Of a stretch of 50,886 nt of DNA, positions 34,204 to 43,444 are shown in pieces. A model generated the notes under the pieces. That model did not search any database, was not told the origin of the DNA, and saw only the letters and a program-made list of their open reading frames with translations. The stretch lies in assembly GCA_030064845.1 (NCBI GenBank), contig JASJEC010000086.1:1-50886 (forward strand), read 5' to 3'. Origin of the DNA: Kiloniellales bacterium (GTDB lineage: Bacteria > Pseudomonadota > Alphaproteobacteria > Kiloniellales > JAKSDN01). Every line of letters starts with the position of its first letter. The first letter of the stretch is position 1. Position numbers and translations under genes: made by a program.

Positions 34204-34452
34204 GACCTCTAGCTTCGGTGCTGTTCGGACACGCCGGTAATCTACCCCAAGGGGGTTAACAGTTCGAGCCGGCCCTGTCCGCGACCTTCTAGATCATTCG
34301 TGTTGGTGTGATAACCACACTCCCGGCCGCGCCCCGGCCGCGCTTGCCGCTGGCGGCCTTCGGGAGGTATGGTCCGGCTTCAAGCTTAATGGGGGGCCGG
34401 TGTCCTGGACGGGGCCGGCCGCCGACAGACAGAAGAATCGGGAAAACGCGCC

Positions 34453-35340
34453 ATGTCCGGGCCGATGTTTCGGGGATCGATCCCCGCCCTTATCACTCCC
34501 TTCGCTAACGGCAGCGTGGACGAAAGCGCCTTCCAGGACTTCGTCGACTGGCAGATCGAGCAGGGCAGCCACGGGGTCGTGCCCTGCGGGACAACCGGCG
34601 AGTCGCCGACCCTGTCCCACGAAGAGGACAGGCGGATCACCGCGCTCTGCGTCGAGGTGGCCAAGGGCCGGGTACCGGTAATCGCCGGGACCGGGTCCAA
34701 TTCGACCGAGGAGGCGATCGAGCTAACCCGTCACGCCAAGTCGGCGGGCGCCGACGCGGCCCTGATCGTGACGCCCTACTACAACAAGCCGAATCAGGAA
34801 GGCTTGTTTCGGCACTACGAGGCGATCCACGACGCGGTCGACTTGCCGATCATCATCTACAACATACCGGGACGCTGCATCGTCGACATGTCCGTCGAGA
34901 CCATGGCGCGCCTGGCCAAACTGCCGAACATCGTCGGGGTCAAGGACGCCACCAACGACCTGGCGCGGCCGCTGAAGACACGCCACGTCATCGGCGAGGA
35001 CTTCTGTCAGCTGTCCGGCGAGGATGCCACGGCTCTCGCCCTGCTGGCCCAGGGTGGTCACGGCTGCATCACGGTGACCGGCAACGTGGCGCCGCGTCTC
35101 TCGGCCGAAATGCACGAGGCCTGGCAGGCCGGCGACGTCGAGCGCGCGCAGGAGATCAACGACCGGCTCCTGCCGCTGCACGAGGCCCTCTTCTCGGAGC
35201 CCAGCCCCGGCCCGGTCAAGTATGCCGCCAGCCTCCTGGGCAAGTGCCGGAACATCGTGCGCCAGCCGCTGATTCCGATCTCCAAGGATACCGAAGCCAA
35301 GGTGCGCGAGGCCATGGTCTACGCCGGCCTGATCAACTAG
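34453..35340 (+). CDS. dapA: 4-hydroxy-tetrahydrodipicolinate synthase
   Basis: 295 aa TIM barrel. It has [41 protein letters not shown], Tyr136 in IIIYNIPGR and the Schiff-base Lys164 in VGVKDATN. It condenses pyruvate with aspartate semialdehyde for lysine and diaminopimelate synthesis. It precedes smpB by 22 bp, so the two may share a message. Confidence 0.96.
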   Translation: MSGPMFRGSIPALITPFANGSVDESAFQDFVDWQIEQGSHGVVPCGTTGESPTLSHEEDRRITALCVEVAKGRVPVIAGTGSNSTEEAIELTRHAKSAGADAALIVTPYYNKPNQEGLFRHYEAIHDAVDLPIIIYNIPGRCIVDMSVETMARLAKLPNIVGVKDATNDLARPLKTRHVIGEDFCQLSGEDATALALLAQGGHGCITVTGNVAPRLSAEMHEAWQAGDVERAQEINDRLLPLHEALFSEPSPGPVKYAASLLGKCRNIVRQPLIPISKDTEAKVREAMVYAGLIN

Positions 35341-35362
35341 CGGCCGGGAGACGCAGCACTTT

Positions 35363-35827
35363 TTGTCAACCAGCGGGCAAACCCTGGTCGCCCAGAACCG
35401 CAAGGCGCGGCACAACTACCAGATCGAGGATACCCTGGAGGCCGGACTGGTCCTGACGGGCACCGAGGTCAAGTCGCTGCGCCAGGGCCGGGCCTCGATC
35501 GGCGAGGCCTACGCGGCCGATCAAGGCGGCGACCTCTACCTGATCAACGCGCAGATCCCGGTCTACGAGGCGGCGAACCGCTTCAATCACGAGCCGAAAC
35601 GGGCGCGCAAGCTGCTCGTGCACCGGCGGGAACGGAGCCGCCTGATCGGCCTCGTGCAGCGTCAAGGCTATACGCTCGTGCCACTGAAGCTCTACTTCAA
35701 CAACCGCGGACTCGCGAAAGTGGAGCTGGGGCTCGCGCGCGGTAAGCGCCAGGTCGACAAGCGGGAGACCGAAAAGCAGCGCGACTGGCAGCGGCAGAAG
35801 GCCCGCCTCATGCGGGAGAAGGGCTGA
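35363..35827 (+). CDS. smpB: SsrA-binding protein
   Basis: 154 aa. [34 protein letters not shown] is the SmpB signature. It continues with [46 protein letters not shown] and ends in the basic tail [22 protein letters not shown]. It delivers tmRNA to stalled ribosomes. A TTG start at 35363 is used because the family homology begins close to it and no ATG or GTG is available. The 3' end overlaps the convergent udgB-like gene by 20 bp. The tmRNA gene is not in the window. Confidence 0.94.
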   Translation: MSTSGQTLVAQNRKARHNYQIEDTLEAGLVLTGTEVKSLRQGRASIGEAYAADQGGDLYLINAQIPVYEAANRFNHEPKRARKLLVHRRERSRLIGLVQRQGYTLVPLKLYFNNRGLAKVELGLARGKRQVDKRETEKQRDWQRQKARLMREKG

Positions 35828-36488
35828 TCCCAGCGGCTTCCGTCCGGTCGATGCGGCGGCGCAGCTCGGCGAAGACCGCCTCGAACATCTCGGCCGTCAG
35901 GCGCCCGGTGTTGGTGTTGTAGCGCGAGCAATGATAGCTGTCCGCCAGGAGGCGGCCGTCCGGCAGCGCGTGGCAGGCGCCGTGGCCGAAGGGGTAGGGG
36001 CTCCGGCGGAGCGCCAGGGCGCCGAGCACCGCGTTGTGCGCGATCGCGCCGAGCGCCAGCACGATCCGCGGCCCCGGCGTCCCGCCGAGCTCGGCCTGCA
36101 GGAAGTGCCGGCAGTTCCGCACTTCCAGGGTCTCCGGCTTATTCTGCGGCGGCACGCAGCGCACCGCGTTGGTGATCCGGCAGTCGTGCAGGGTAACGCC
36201 GTCGTCCGGGCGGCGGTCGTAGCCGCCCGAGGCGAAGCCGAACTTCTCCAGGGTGGCGTAGAGCAGATCGCCCGCGTAGTCGCCGGTGAAGGGACGGCCC
36301 GTGCGGTTCGCCCCTTTGAGGCCCGGTGCAAGACCGACAATCAGCAGGCCTGCGTCGCCGCCGCCGAACGACGGCACGGGGGCGTTGAAGAAGTCTGGGT
36401 GGTCCTGCCTGTTGGCCGCCCGAAAGGCGGATAGCCGAGGGCAGAGCGGACAATCCTGGTCTGGCGCCAGGATCGTCCGCGTCGCCAT
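35808..36488 (-). CDS. Uracil-DNA glycosylase, family 5 (UdgB-like)
   Basis: 226 aa. Cys residues in CPLCPRL near the N-terminus and in the [10 protein letters not shown] segment fit the 4Fe-4S cluster of families 4 and 5. Motif I reads [22 protein letters not shown] and motif [15 protein letters not shown], the form typical of family 5 UDGs. These remove uracil, hypoxanthine and related lesions from DNA. It converges on smpB with a 20-bp overlap and lies 15 bp from the NYN-domain gene. Confidence 0.9.
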   Translation of the reverse strand: MATRTILAPDQDCPLCPRLSAFRAANRQDHPDFFNAPVPSFGGGDAGLLIVGLAPGLKGANRTGRPFTGDYAGDLLYATLEKFGFASGGYDRRPDDGVTLHDCRITNAVRCVPPQNKPETLEVRNCRHFLQAELGGTPGPRIVLALGAIAHNAVLGALALRRSPYPFGHGACHALPDGRLLADSYHCSRYNTNTGRLTAEMFEAVFAELRRRIDRTEAAGISPSPA

Positions 36489-36503
36489 TGGTCCGCGCCT
36501 TGC

Positions 36504-37130
36504 TCAGGCGGTCTCGGCTTCGTAGTAGTCGTCGTCGTCGAACTCTTCCGCGTTGTCCGCTGCCTCCTCTTCGCGGGCCCGGTTGCGCGGATGATCCGCC
36601 GGCAGCTCCCGTTCGATCTGGCTCTGCAGTTGCAGCAGGTCGACGAAGACATCGGCCTGCCGACGCAGTTCGTCGGCAACCATGGATGGTTGAGAGCGCA
36701 CGGTCGATACGACGGTTACTCGGCGCCCTTTTCTCTGCACGGCTTCGACCAGGCGGCGGAAGTCGCCGTCACCCGAGAAGAGCACCACGTGGTCGAGATT
36801 ATCCGTCATCTCCATCACGTCGATGGCGAGCTCGATGTCCATGTTGCCCTTGATCTTGCGGCGACCGGAAGCGTCGGTGAACTCCTTGGTCGGTTTGGTG
36901 ACCATGGTATAGCCGTTGTAGTCCAACCAATCGATCAGCGGACGGATCGGCGAATACTCCTGGTCCTCGACCAGAGCCGTGTAGTAAAACGCTCTTACTA
37001 GACGGCCTTGCTTAGTGAAGAGTTCGAGAAGACGCTTGTAATCGATGTCAAATGACAAGGCCCGCGCAGTTGCGTAGAGGTTGGCACCGTCTATAAACAG
37101 ACCGATGCGCTCCTGAGGATAAAAATGCAT
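36504..37130 (-). CDS. NYN-domain (LabA/DUF88-like) putative RNase
   Basis: 208 aa. The PIN-like NYN fold shows RIGLFIDGANLY (Asp14), GNMDIELAIDVMEM and VVLFSGDGDFRRLVEAV with acidic active-site residues. The acidic, low-complexity C-terminus (EEEAADNAEEFDDDDYYEAE) may be a flexible tail. Genes of this type often stand upstream of folK/rpoZ in alphaproteobacteria. The ATG at 37130 follows AGAGGG; extension to 37349 would run into the intergenic region. Divergent from folK. Confidence 0.88.
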   Translation of the reverse strand: MHFYPQERIGLFIDGANLYATARALSFDIDYKRLLELFTKQGRLVRAFYYTALVEDQEYSPIRPLIDWLDYNGYTMVTKPTKEFTDASGRRKIKGNMDIELAIDVMEMTDNLDHVVLFSGDGDFRRLVEAVQRKGRRVTVVSTVRSQPSMVADELRRQADVFVDLLQLQSQIERELPADHPRNRAREEEAADNAEEFDDDDYYEAETA

Positions 37131-37304
37131 CACAACCCTCTCTAGAAATGGCCCAATGTGGCCACCCGATTTTTTTCGTCGGTTTAGCGGCGATTGCTCC
37201 GAATACCACCTCGCAGGTTGCCCTGCAAAATCTTTCGGTGGTGTCGGTTTACCTAGGTTAGCGCTTGCAATAGACAAGGGCAATTCAACTGAGGAAACGG
37301 TCTT

Positions 37305-37817
37305 GTGATCCTGGTCGGAATCGGCGCGAACTTGCCTCATCCTTGTCACGGGTCTCCGCGCGAAACCTGCGAAGCCGCCTTGGCGGCCTTGGGCCGCCGG
37401 GGCGTGACCGTGCTCGGCCGCTCGCGATGGTTCAAGTCCGCGCCGGTACCGCCGTCGGATCAGCCCTGGTACGTCAATGGCGTTGCCGCGCTGCAGACGG
37501 CGCTGCCGCCGGACGACCTGCTCGAGATTCTACACGAGGTTGAAGAGTCGTTTGGCCGGGTCCGGCGTGTCCGGAACGAAGCGCGGGTCCTGGACCTCGA
37601 TCTGCTGGCCTACGGGGAACTGGTCAGCGCCCCGGGCGAAAGCCCCGAACTGCCGCATCCGCGCCTGACCGAGCGCGCCTTCGTGATCCTGCCCCTGGCC
37701 GACCTCGCGCCGGCCTGGCGGCACCCGGTCAGCGGGAGGTCGGCGCTCGACTATGCCGAGGCCTTCAAGGGCGATGACGCGGTCGTGCCGCTCGAGGGCG
37801 CGCCGGTCGATAGCTAG
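37305..37817 (+). CDS. folK: 2-amino-4-hydroxy-6-hydroxymethyldihydropteridine diphosphokinase
   Basis: 170 aa. ILVGIGANLP starts the fold. SRWFKSAPVPPSDQPWYVNGVA and VRNEARVLDLDLLAYG are the HPPK signatures with Asp residues binding magnesium, and LPHPRLTERAFVILPLADLAP ends it. It transfers pyrophosphate from ATP in folate synthesis. The GTG start at 37305 follows GAGGAAA at 8 bp. It precedes rpoZ with a 164-bp gap that has its own promoter. Confidence 0.94.
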   Translation: MILVGIGANLPHPCHGSPRETCEAALAALGRRGVTVLGRSRWFKSAPVPPSDQPWYVNGVAALQTALPPDDLLEILHEVEESFGRVRRVRNEARVLDLDLLAYGELVSAPGESPELPHPRLTERAFVILPLADLAPAWRHPVSGRSALDYAEAFKGDDAVVPLEGAPVDS

Positions 37818-37897
37818 GCTGAAATTCGGTCGGCAGGCGGACTGGCCGCTGCGCCGCGGGAGCCGGCAGAAACCTAGTCGGCGCGGGCCCTTTGGCC

Positions 37898-37926
37898 TTG
37901 CTTCGCCCGGGGCGTGATCATATATT
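37898..37926 (+). promoter_or_regulatory. Promoter of rpoZ
   Basis: TTGCTT (37898-37903) and TATATT (37921-37926) are separated by exactly 17 bp. The -10 matches 5 of 6 consensus bases. It lies 56 bp upstream of the rpoZ start, in the gap after folK. Confidence 0.6.
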
Positions 37927-37981
37927 TCCGCTATCCCGTAAAGTGTTCAAACTGTGTCCAGATTCTGGGAGTTTCGGCCTC

Positions 37982-38446
37982 ATGGCGCGAGTTACCGTTG
38001 AAGATTGCGTTGAGAAGATCGAGAACAGGTTCGATTTGGTCATGCTGGCCGCCCAGCGGGCCCGTGACATCGCCTCCGGGTCGCCTCTGACCGTCGACAA
38101 GGACAACGACAAGAACCCGGTCGTGGCCCTGCGCGAGATCGCCGACGAGACGATCGACCTTCGCGGCCTCGGCGAGTCGCTGATCCAGAACTTGCAGAAG
38201 CACATCGAGGTCGATGAGCCGGAAGAGGACATGCAGGAATTCGACGTGCCCAACCCGCTGAGCGTGCAGGAAGAGAACCTGGCAATGGCAGACGCGCTCG
38301 CCGTCGGCGGCGATACCGAGGGGCCGGCTGAAGAAGCGCAGGGCGACGCCGACCAGGCGGCGGCCGCGCCGTCTGGCGAGGAAATCCCGGCTGGCATGGT
38401 CTTCACCGACGTCGCGGATCCCACGGACCCGGAAGAAGAGGCCTGA
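37982..38446 (+). CDS. rpoZ: RNA polymerase omega subunit
   Basis: 154 aa. The first about 75 residues are canonical omega ([28 protein letters not shown], then ALREI). The rest is an acidic Glu/Asp/Ala-rich extension that makes it longer than the 91-aa E. coli protein. Omega stabilises RNA polymerase and takes part in ppGpp response. It is placed directly upstream of the ppGpp enzyme rsh, as is common. The ATG at 37982 fits the family; an earlier start at 37892 does not. Confidence 0.95.
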   Translation: MARVTVEDCVEKIENRFDLVMLAAQRARDIASGSPLTVDKDNDKNPVVALREIADETIDLRGLGESLIQNLQKHIEVDEPEEDMQEFDVPNPLSVQEENLAMADALAVGGDTEGPAEEAQGDADQAAAAPSGEEIPAGMVFTDVADPTDPEEEA

Positions 38447-38583
38447 CGCTGAAGTCGACCGTCGCAGGACCTCAAAGCCCTTTGGCGCGGTCCGCGGCGC
38501 TGCGGCCCCAATCCGTGATCGAGTTTCCCATCTTTGCCGTCATCCCGCCCCGCCGCCCGGGTGCCGCGCGAGGCTGATGCATC

Positions 38584-40734
38584 ATGATGCGGCAATTCGA
38601 ACTGGTCGAACGCGTCAAGTCCTATGACCCCGGGGCCGACGAAGAGGCGCTCAACCGCGCCTACGTCTTCGCCATGCAGGCCCACGGTTCGCAGAAGCGC
38701 GAATCGGGCGATCCCTACTTCTCGCATCCGATCGAAGTCGCCGGGATCCTGACCGACCTGAAGCTCGACGACAGCTCGATCATCACCGCGCTGCTGCACG
38801 ATGTCGTCGAGGACACCGACACCACGCTCGACGACGTCGAGCGCATGTTCGGCGAAGGGACCTCGCGCCTCGTCGACGGCGTCACCAAGCTGTCCCAGCT
38901 CGAGCTGCAATCCGAGGACACCAAGCACGCGGAGAACTTCCGCAAGCTGGTGCTGGCCATGTCCGAGGACATCCGCGTCCTCCTGGTCAAGCTGGCCGAC
39001 CGGCTGCACAACATGCGCACCCTGCACTGCGTCCGGTCGCCGGAGAAGCGCCGCCGCGTCGCCCGCGAAACCATGGACATCTATGCCCCCCTGGCCGAGC
39101 GGATCGGCATGCAGCGGTTCAAGGACGAGCTGGAGGACCTGGCCTTCGCCGAGCTCAACCCCGACGCCCGGGAATCGATCCAGGCCCGCCTAGACTTCCT
39201 GCAGCGCAGCGGTGACGATCTCTCGGAGCGTATCGTGTCGCAGCTGCGCGAGGTGCTGTCGGAGGAGGGGGTCGAGGCCGCCGTCTCGGGCAGGGTGAAG
39301 TCGCCCTACTCGATATGGCGCAAGATGCAGCGCCAGAACGTCGCCTTCGAGCAGCTCTCCGACCTGATGGCGTTCCGGATCGTGCTCGACGACGTCGAGC
39401 AGTGCTATCAGACCCTCGGCGTCCTGCACAGCCGCTATCCGGTCGTCCCGGGGCGCTTCAAGGACTACATCTCGACCCCGAAACCGAACGGCTACCGGTC
39501 GATCCACACCGGGCTGATCGGGCCGGAACGGCAGCGCATCGAGGTTCAGATCCGCACCGGGGAGATGCACGCGGTGGCCGAATTCGGCGTCGCGGCTCAT
39601 TGGAAGTACAAGCAGGGCGCGCACAAGATCGACGGCCGCCAGTACCGTTGGCTGCGCGAACTCCTCGACATCCTCGAGCACGCCTCCAATCCGGAGGAGT
39701 TCCTGGAGCACACCAAGATGGAGATGTTCCAGGACCAGGTCTTCTGCTTCTCGCCGAAGGGCGACCTGATCGCCCTGCCGCGCGGCGCCACGCCGGTGGA
39801 CTTCGCCTACGCAGTGCACTCCGAGATCGGCGACACCTGCGTCGGCGCCAAGGTCAACGGCCGCATGCTGCCCCTGCGCTCGCCGCTCAAGAACGGCGAC
39901 CAGGTGGAGATCATCACCTCTCGGGCGCAGCGGCCCTCGCCGGACTGGGAATCCTACGTCGTCACCGGCAAGGCGAAATCGCGGATCCGCCGCCTGGTAC
40001 GCCAGGAGCAGCGCGCGCAGTACGGCGAGCTGGGCAAGGAGATGGTGCAGAAGGCCTTCCGCCAGGAGGGCTACGAGTATGCCGACAAGGCGGTGGAGGG
40101 CGTGCTCAAGAAGCTGGGCAGCGACAGCCTGGTCGATCTCTTCGCCGAAGTGGGCCAGGGCCACGTCTCGGCCCGCGACGTGCTGGTCGCGGTCTTCCCC
40201 GGCGTGCGCTCGGCCGAGAAGCGCGGCCTGCTCTCGTTCGGCCGCAAGCGCGCGCCGGCCGCCAAGACCAAGAAGACGAAAGAGAACGCGGTTCCGATCA
40301 AGGGCCTGATCCCGGGCATGGCGGTCCACTACGCCCACTGCTGCCACCCGCTGCCGGGCGACCGCATCGTGGGGATCGTGACGACGGGCAAGGGCGTGAC
40401 GGTGCATACGATCGACTGCGAGACGCTGGAGCGCTTCCAGGAGACACCGGAGCGCTGGGTCGACCTCGCCTGGGACGTCAACGAGGACGGCGCACAGCGC
40501 ACCGGACGGCTGCACGTCATGCTGGCCAACGAACCGGGCAGTCTGGGCTCGGTCTCGACCATCATCGGCAAGAACCAAGGCAACATAAGCAACCTGAAGA
40601 TCACCAATCGCTCCATGGACTTCTTCGAGATGCTGATCGACGTGGAGGTTTCCGACGTCAAGCACCTCACGAACATCATCGCCGCCCTGCGCGCCACGCC
40701 GGTGATCACCTCGGTGGAAAGGGCGCGCGCGTGA
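38584..40734 (+). CDS. rsh: Bifunctional (p)ppGpp synthetase/hydrolase
   Basis: 716 aa Rel/SpoT homologue. The HD hydrolase domain has His48 (SHPIEVA) and His72-Asp73 (LLHDVVEDT). The synthetase domain has SIWRKMQRQN, PGRFKDYISTPKPNGYRSIHT and EVQIRTGEMHAVAEFGVAAHWKYK. TGS (VFCFSPKGDLIALPRGATPVDFAYAVH) and a C-terminal ACT domain (VMLANEPGSLGSVSTIIGKNQGNISNL) follow. Retained motifs suggest both activities, as with the single Rsh of most alphaproteobacteria. Two adjacent ATGs (38584, 38587) are possible starts. Confidence 0.96.
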   Translation: MMRQFELVERVKSYDPGADEEALNRAYVFAMQAHGSQKRESGDPYFSHPIEVAGILTDLKLDDSSIITALLHDVVEDTDTTLDDVERMFGEGTSRLVDGVTKLSQLELQSEDTKHAENFRKLVLAMSEDIRVLLVKLADRLHNMRTLHCVRSPEKRRRVARETMDIYAPLAERIGMQRFKDELEDLAFAELNPDARESIQARLDFLQRSGDDLSERIVSQLREVLSEEGVEAAVSGRVKSPYSIWRKMQRQNVAFEQLSDLMAFRIVLDDVEQCYQTLGVLHSRYPVVPGRFKDYISTPKPNGYRSIHTGLIGPERQRIEVQIRTGEMHAVAEFGVAAHWKYKQGAHKIDGRQYRWLRELLDILEHASNPEEFLEHTKMEMFQDQVFCFSPKGDLIALPRGATPVDFAYAVHSEIGDTCVGAKVNGRMLPLRSPLKNGDQVEIITSRAQRPSPDWESYVVTGKAKSRIRRLVRQEQRAQYGELGKEMVQKAFRQEGYEYADKAVEGVLKKLGSDSLVDLFAEVGQGHVSARDVLVAVFPGVRSAEKRGLLSFGRKRAPAAKTKKTKENAVPIKGLIPGMAVHYAHCCHPLPGDRIVGIVTTGKGVTVHTIDCETLERFQETPERWVDLAWDVNEDGAQRTGRLHVMLANEPGSLGSVSTIIGKNQGNISNLKITNRSMDFFEMLIDVEVSDVKHLTNIIAALRATPVITSVERARA

Positions 40735-40835
40735 ACCGGAAAACTTGCCGACAGGGGGGCGTGATGCGCGGCAGGGTCCCGGCTCCGGGGCAGGTCTGAG
40801 CCGCCTTTAAGACCAGCCCGCCCGCGAAAGAAGCC

Positions 40836-41459
40836 ATGTTCAAACGCCGCAACCCGCAACCCCTCTATCTTCGGATCAAGGATCTGATCTGGCCGGCCCG
40901 CGGCTTTCACCGCTCTAGCCAGTACATCGCCCACCGCCTGCGGCGCCTGCCCGGCACGCCGCACCGCATCGCCGCCGGCTTCGCCTCGGGCGCGGCTCTT
41001 TCCTTCACGCCCTTCGTCGGCTTCCATTTCGCCTTCGCGGCGCTGATCTGCCTGCCGATGCGCGGCAACATCCTGGCCGCCGCGCTGGGGACGGCGGTCG
41101 GCAATCCGGCGACTTTTCCCTTCATTTGGGCCTGGCTCTACACTTCGGGGCACTGGATGTTGGGCCGCAGCGTCACCGAACCGCTCAATATCCAGTTCGA
41201 TCTGGACTTCGTCATCACGCACTTCTGGGACGTCTTCTGGCCCATGACGCTCGCCGGCATCCCGACCGCCTCCTTGGCCTGGTTCGCCTTCTTCTTCCCG
41301 GTCAGAAGGGCGGTCAGGGAGTATCAGCGCGCGCGGCGCTGGCGCATCCGCCGCAAAGTCAAGAAGCGGCACGACCAGGTGACGGCGAAGCGGGGCGCGG
41401 AGTTCGCGGAGGGCCTCGTGACACGAGAATCGCGGGTCGAGGGGCGCCGGCAGCCATGA
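40836..41459 (+). CDS. DUF2062 membrane protein
   Basis: 207 aa with two or three hydrophobic segments. [61 protein letters not shown] is the DUF2062 core, followed by a basic C-terminus. The function is not established. It sits between rsh and acpS, where many alphaproteobacteria have pdxJ, which is absent here. The end overlaps acpS (ATGA). Confidence 0.88.
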   Translation: MFKRRNPQPLYLRIKDLIWPARGFHRSSQYIAHRLRRLPGTPHRIAAGFASGAALSFTPFVGFHFAFAALICLPMRGNILAAALGTAVGNPATFPFIWAWLYTSGHWMLGRSVTEPLNIQFDLDFVITHFWDVFWPMTLAGIPTASLAWFAFFFPVRRAVREYQRARRWRIRRKVKKRHDQVTAKRGAEFAEGLVTRESRVEGRRQP

Positions 41460-41866
41460 TTATCGGCCTCGGTAACGACCTGATCGATATCCGGCGCATC
41501 GAGCGCACGCTCGAGCGTTTCGGCGACCGCTTCATCGAGCGTGTCTTCACCGAGGTGGAGCGCAGCAAGTCGGACCGGCGCGCCGCCCGTGCCGCCAGCT
41601 ACGCCAAGCGCTTCGCGGCCAAGGAGGCCTGCGCCAAGGCGCTCGGCACCGGCGTGCCGCGGCGCGGCGTGCACTGGCGCGACATGGGCGTGGTCAATCT
41701 GCCCTCGGGCAAGCCGACCGTTGCGCTGACCGGAGGCGCGGCGCGCCGCCTGGCCGAGCTGACCCCGCCCGGAATGGCCGCGCAAATTGACATTACGATC
41801 ACCGACGACTATCCCCTGGCCCAGGCCATCGTCATCATCAGCGCCGTCCCGCGCGGTGACGAATGA
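41456..41866 (+). CDS. acpS: Holo-[acyl-carrier-protein] synthase
   Basis: 136 aa. [31 protein letters not shown] and [18 protein letters not shown] carry the magnesium-binding Asp and Glu residues. It transfers phosphopantetheine from CoA to ACP. The ATG at 41456 overlaps the DUF2062 stop, so a longer upstream frame in the same phase is not used. Precedes lepB by 94 bp. Confidence 0.95.
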   Translation: MIIGLGNDLIDIRRIERTLERFGDRFIERVFTEVERSKSDRRAARAASYAKRFAAKEACAKALGTGVPRRGVHWRDMGVVNLPSGKPTVALTGGAARRLAELTPPGMAAQIDITITDDYPLAQAIVIISAVPRGDE

Positions 41867-41960
41867 CCCGCTCCCGCCGGTCGGACGCCGAGACGCCCGG
41901 CCGTGACCCCGCTCCGCAGGAACACCAGCCCGCAGGCGCAAGAGGAACCCGACAAGCCAG

Positions 41961-42713
41961 ATGGATGAGCCGATGACGGAGAAGCGGCGGGGTGGCTGGG
42001 GCGAGACGGTTCGCACCGTCGTCTACGCCGTGCTGATCGCCCTGGTCGTGCGGACATTCGGCGTCGAGCCCTTCAATATCCCCTCGGGGTCCATGATCCC
42101 CACCCTGCTGGTGGGCGACTATCTCTTCGTCTCGAAGTTCTCCTACGGCTACAGCCGCTTCTCGATGCCGTTCAGCCCGCCGCTCTTCTCGGGTCGGGTC
42201 TGGGGCAGCGAGCCGGAACGGGGCGACGTGATCGTCTTCAAGCTGCCGCGCGACAACGAGACGGACTACATCAAGCGCCTGATCGGGCTGCCTGGCGACC
42301 GGATCCAGGTCAAGGGCGGCATCCTGTACATCAACGGCAAGGCGGTCAGCCGCGAGCTGGTCAGATCGGAACGGCTCACCTCGGGCACGGCCGGCGTCTT
42401 CGAGGTGCGCGAGTACCTGGAGACCCTGCCCGGCGGGCGGCGCCACCTGATCCGCGAGGAAGCGGACAACCATCACTTCGACAACACCCGCGCCTTCGTC
42501 GTGCCCGAAGGGAAGTACATGTTCCTGGGCGACAACCGCGACCGCAGCCAGGACAGCCGCGACGTGGGCCGGGTCGGTTTCGTGCCCTTCGAGAACCTGG
42601 TCGGACGGGCCGAGTTCCTGTTCTTCTCCCACGACGGCACGGCCAGTTGGTGGGAATTCTGGCGCTGGCCGACCTCGATCCGCTGGAGCCGGATCGGCAA
42701 AGGCATCGAATAG
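41961..42713 (+). CDS. lepB: Signal peptidase I
   Basis: 250 aa. One N-terminal transmembrane helix (TVRTVVYAVLIALVVRTF) precedes box B SGSMIPTL with catalytic Ser44. The general-base Lys105 is in DYIKRLIGLPGD, and GDNRDRSQDSR is box E. It removes signal peptides from secreted proteins at the inner membrane. A second in-frame ATG at 41973 is possible. The downstream rnc starts 20 bp later. Confidence 0.95.
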   Translation: MDEPMTEKRRGGWGETVRTVVYAVLIALVVRTFGVEPFNIPSGSMIPTLLVGDYLFVSKFSYGYSRFSMPFSPPLFSGRVWGSEPERGDVIVFKLPRDNETDYIKRLIGLPGDRIQVKGGILYINGKAVSRELVRSERLTSGTAGVFEVREYLETLPGGRRHLIREEADNHHFDNTRAFVVPEGKYMFLGDNRDRSQDSRDVGRVGFVPFENLVGRAEFLFFSHDGTASWWEFWRWPTSIRWSRIGKGIE

Positions 42714-42733
42714 GGCCCGGTACGGCCGACAGC

Positions 42734-43444
42734 GTGACCGACGGCGACGACACCAAGACCCGGAAGCTTGCAGAGCGCATCGGCCACGACTTTCGGCGGC
42801 CCGAGCTTCTGCGCGAGGCCCTGACCCATCCCAGCGCCGCGGACCGGGCGCGGCGCAGCTACGAACGGCTGGAGTTCCTGGGCGACCGCGTCCTCGGCCT
42901 GATCGTCGCCGACCTGCTGCTGGCGCGCTTTCCGAAGGAGACCGAGGGCGCCCTGGCGCGGCGGCTGGCCGCGCTGGTGCGCAAGGAAAGCCTGGCGGAG
43001 GTCGCGGAAGGGCTGGACCTTGGGAGTTTCCTGATCTTGGCGAAGGGCGAGCGCGAGGCCGGCGAGGACAGCAATCCCGGTCTCCTGGCCGATGCCTGCG
43101 AGGCGGTCATCGCGGCGCTCTACCTGGACGGCGGGCTCGAGGCGGCGCGCCGTTTCGTCGAACCCCGCTGGGCGCCCCTGGCCGAGGCGGACCCGACGCC
43201 GCCGCAGGACGCCAAGACAGCGCTGCAGGAGTGGGCCCAGGGACGGGGCCTGCCGCTGCCGGCCTACCGTGAGCTGAAGCGCGAGGGCCCGCCCCACGAC
43301 CCGGTCTTCACGGTCGAGGCCGCCGTCGCGGAGCAGGCGCCGGAGACCGGCACCGGCCGGTCGAAGCGCCTGGCCGAGCAGGAGGCGGCCAGCCGCCTGC
43401 TGGCCCGACTGACCGGCCGGGCGCGGCCGGGGACGGCCCCGTGA
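42734..43444 (+). CDS. rnc: Ribonuclease III
   Basis: 236 aa. The signature ERLEFLGDRVLGL (residues 44-56) and DACEAVIAALYLDGG contain the metal-binding acidic residues. The C-terminal dsRNA-binding domain starts near DAKTALQEWAQGRGLPLPAY. It processes rRNA and structured mRNAs. The GTG at 42734 follows the lepB stop; in-frame extension to 42647 would overlap lepB. Overlaps era by 4 bp (GTGA). Confidence 0.95.
   Translation: MTDGDDTKTRKLAERIGHDFRRPELLREALTHPSAADRARRSYERLEFLGDRVLGLIVADLLLARFPKETEGALARRLAALVRKESLAEVAEGLDLGSFLILAKGEREAGEDSNPGLLADACEAVIAALYLDGGLEAARRFVEPRWAPLAEADPTPPQDAKTALQEWAQGRGLPLPAYRELKREGPPHDPVFTVEAAVAEQAPETGTGRSKRLAEQEAASRLLARLTGRARPGTAP

Noticed and set aside
32113..34212. 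A 699-codon open frame on the plus strand across the lytic transglycosylase gene
   Set aside because: It is antisense to a gene with a complete SLT domain and signal peptide. Its translation is Arg/Gly/Pro-rich without family motifs, as expected from high GC content.
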